Part shown: in pieces, positions 51,032 through 52,468 of the stretch
How positions within the stretch are numbered: the stretch's first letter is position 1
Layout of the letters: the number at the start of each line of letters is the position of its first letter
NCBI GenBank assembly: GCA_937886325.1
Contig: CALABV010000002.1
Coordinates: 1-52,468 of the forward strand
Length of the DNA stretch: 52,468 nucleotides
Origin: an uncultured Geobacter sp.
Lineage (GTDB): Bacteria; Desulfobacterota; Desulfuromonadia; Geobacterales; Geobacteraceae
Reading direction: 5' to 3'
Made by a program: the position numbers and the translations under genes
The notes under the pieces: model-generated
Seen by the model: the letters and a program-made list of their open reading frames with translations, nothing else
Database searches by the model: none
What the model was told of the DNA's origin: nothing

Positions 51032-52255
51032 TTACAGGGCAACTACCCTTTCATGCTTCTCGACAACATGGGGAAGACCATTCTTGTAGCACCGAATGGG
51101 CAAGTCATTGGCTATAGCCGCAAGGCACATGTTGCAGGAGCTGCACAATGCGGTTTCTGTTCTGCCTGTCCTGATGTTTTTCACGAGGGAAGGCTCCTGG
51201 ACGAACGGCCGGCTCATGGATATGAGATCCGCGTAACCTTGCGAAAGTATTCCCTCCATGTGTGACACCCGACGCAACCCGCCGACTGCGAAGACTGGAA
51301 CATTCTTGACAGCCGACTTGACTGTGCGGGTCGCCTCCAGGTTGAATCCTTCAAGGTCGTCAAAACGGCCGGACAGCTGCCGCAGCATCAAACGGGCCAA
51401 AGGCCTCGTATACCAAGGCTGGATCCTCGCTAACGCGCTAACCGGCACACTGCCCCAATACACATTCATGAAAGAGTACGCGAGGGTGCCCGAACTCAAT
51501 TCAAGCCCATCTATACCCAGGTCGCACAGCCAACGGGCGTACTTTACGGCCAGGGGCGGGGTTATCCCTGTTTGCGGAGTATGCTCATCGACGTTGAGTT
51601 TCACCAGAATCGGCATACCTGCCGGCACTACCTCCCGGGTTGCCAGGACAATCTCGCGTAAAAAGCGAAAACGCTTCTCTTCCGAGCCTCCCCAGTCATC
51701 GGCCCGATCGTTGAAGAACGGTGAGAGGAATTGGTTTACCAGGTAGCCGTGAGTGGCGTGGATCTGCAGACCGTCGGCTCCGGCCACGACGGCACGGCCG
51801 GCAGCAGCTGCAAAGGCCTGGATGGCCTCACAAATCTGGGCCTCCGTCATCTTCTGCGGCCGGACAAGGAAGAACGGATCGCGTCCCTTGCGAGAAGGGC
51901 CTAGAGGTGTCTGGCCGATGATCGCCGACTTGGTCTGCCGCCCCGCGTGGGCCAGCTGGAATGCGATCCGACCCCCTTCCTGGTGAACGGATTCTACGAG
52001 CTTTCGCAAGCCGGGGATCATGTCGTCGTTGTGGATGCCGGCCTGGTATTTCATTGAGCGTCCCAACGGATGCACGTAGAGATAGCCGGGAATGATGAGA
52101 CCTACCTGCCATCGGGCCAGGCGCCGGTATCGCTCGACCAGTTCCTGGCTCACTTTGCCCTCTTCCGTAGCCATGGCCTCGTAGGTTGCAGAGTGAACGA
52201 AGCGATTCTCGAGCTGCAGGCCTCCAAGCGATATGGGCTTGAACAAAAGGGACAT
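51032..52255 (-). CDS. NADH:flavin oxidoreductase, OYE family
   Basis: This 407-residue protein has the FMN-binding barrel: ISLGGLQLENRFVHSATYEA, FQLAHAGRQTKS, GADGLQIHATHGYLVNQFLS and PVFAVGGLRRVSHMEGILSQ. The C-terminal CSSCNMCLAAIANDLPIRC supplies the four cysteines of a 4Fe-4S cluster seen in the 2,4-dienoyl-CoA-reductase branch, but the second, FAD/NAD-binding half of that branch is missing. It reduces an unknown enone or similar substrate. AAGGAGG precedes the ATG. Confidence 0.92.
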   Translation of the reverse strand: MSLLFKPISLGGLQLENRFVHSATYEAMATEEGKVSQELVERYRRLARWQVGLIIPGYLYVHPLGRSMKYQAGIHNDDMIPGLRKLVESVHQEGGRIAFQLAHAGRQTKSAIIGQTPLGPSRKGRDPFFLVRPQKMTEAQICEAIQAFAAAAGRAVVAGADGLQIHATHGYLVNQFLSPFFNDRADDWGGSEEKRFRFLREIVLATREVVPAGMPILVKLNVDEHTPQTGITPPLAVKYARWLCDLGIDGLELSSGTLAYSFMNVYWGSVPVSALARIQPWYTRPLARLMLRQLSGRFDDLEGFNLEATRTVKSAVKNVPVFAVGGLRRVSHMEGILSQGYADLISMSRPFVQEPSLVKNIRTGRTETALCSSCNMCLAAIANDLPIRCYKNGLPHVVEKHERVVAL

Positions 52256-52360
52256 GATGATACCCTCCTTCTATGCAAGTATTGTAATGCACAATGGACG
52301 CCATTCAAGAATTCGCCAACAAGATCCATGAGTGCCTCGCAATTCGGGTTTATCAGCGAA

Positions 52361-52421
52361 AAACAAAGGGGTCGGAAAACATAGGGGTCGGGGGAAAACA
52401 TAGGGGAAAACATAGGGGTCG
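52361..52421. repeat. Short tandem repeats of AAAACATAGGGG at the right edge
   Basis: Units of about 15 bp with AAACAAAGGGGTCGG, AAAACATAGGGGTCGG, AAAACATAGGGG and AAAACATAGGGGTCGC occur in a row. On the minus strand they follow GTAGACGCGACCCC, a sequence I associate with flanks of IS200/RAYT-type transposases, so a mobile element may begin outside the window. Confidence 0.5.
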
Positions 52422-52468
52422 CGTCTACATTTTTCATTTTATGTAGAATGTAAACCAGACTCTTCTAC

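Noticed and set aside
1..52468. tRNA or rRNA genes
   Set aside because: No cloverleaf with a GGTTCGAATCC-type arm or rRNA-like segment was recognised; a covariance-model scan would be needed to exclude them fully.

Overview
The window looks like the chromosome of a Geobacter-like bacterium (Desulfuromonadia/Geobacterales). This rests on overall gene content: c-type cytochromes with CxxCH motifs, NapH-type ferredoxins, NtrY/NtrX next to lpxC, an FdhD protein, QueH, many PAS/hybrid histidine kinases and GC-rich codons. No 16S or other taxonomic marker is present, so the assignment is inference.

Layout. 1-1515: a CRISPR array of 20 identical 37-bp repeats plus one decayed terminal repeat, cut off by the left edge; no cas genes are in view. 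1585-5685: a DUF6899-like small protein, a flavodoxin-fold reductase, a rhodanese-YceI fusion, and an HPt protein paired with an HD-GYP response regulator. 5700-13884: the most unusual part. A bacterial gasdermin is followed by a 56-codon unannotated reading frame and a clostripain-family (C11) caspase-like protease. Downstream lie a secreted GH13 alpha-amylase, a large amidohydrolase-papain fusion, and a peptidoglycan-binding/lysozyme-like protein. Two families of intergenic repeats are threaded through this region, and copies of one bracket the gasdermin-protease pair. 13941-27053 (mostly minus strand): a polyferredoxin and DUF362 pair, an RDD protein, two large hybrid sensor kinases, a ferritin-like protein, ychF, pcnB and a DUF445 protein. 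27263-33533: a LuxR-type regulator, a small exported protein, ntrX, ntrY and lpxC. 33780-38032: a six-gene minus-strand operon with queH, DUF2905, an SPFH/zinc-ribbon protein and three further zinc-ribbon proteins. 38147-52255: housekeeping and accessory genes, including a TusA-FdhD fusion, homoserine dehydrogenase, an OvoA-C-like methyltransferase, an EF-hand/isochorismatase fusion, MsrA, small cytochromes, a frameshifted gene remnant and an OYE-family oxidoreductase.

How the genes may work together. Bacterial gasdermins are pore-forming proteins released by proteolysis of a short C-terminal peptide. The adjacent C11 protease is the natural candidate for that cleavage, and Arg253 (or Lys241) is a plausible cut site. 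The CRISPR array 5 kb upstream makes this a small defence-rich neighbourhood. Whether the amylase, amidohydrolase-papain and peptidoglycan-binding genes belong to the same system is not established by the sequence. The hybrid kinases at 17-22 kb lack neighbouring regulators and could use the lone HPt protein at 4.2 kb to reach the HD-GYP c-di-GMP phosphodiesterase, but this is inference.

No tRNA or rRNA genes were recognised.
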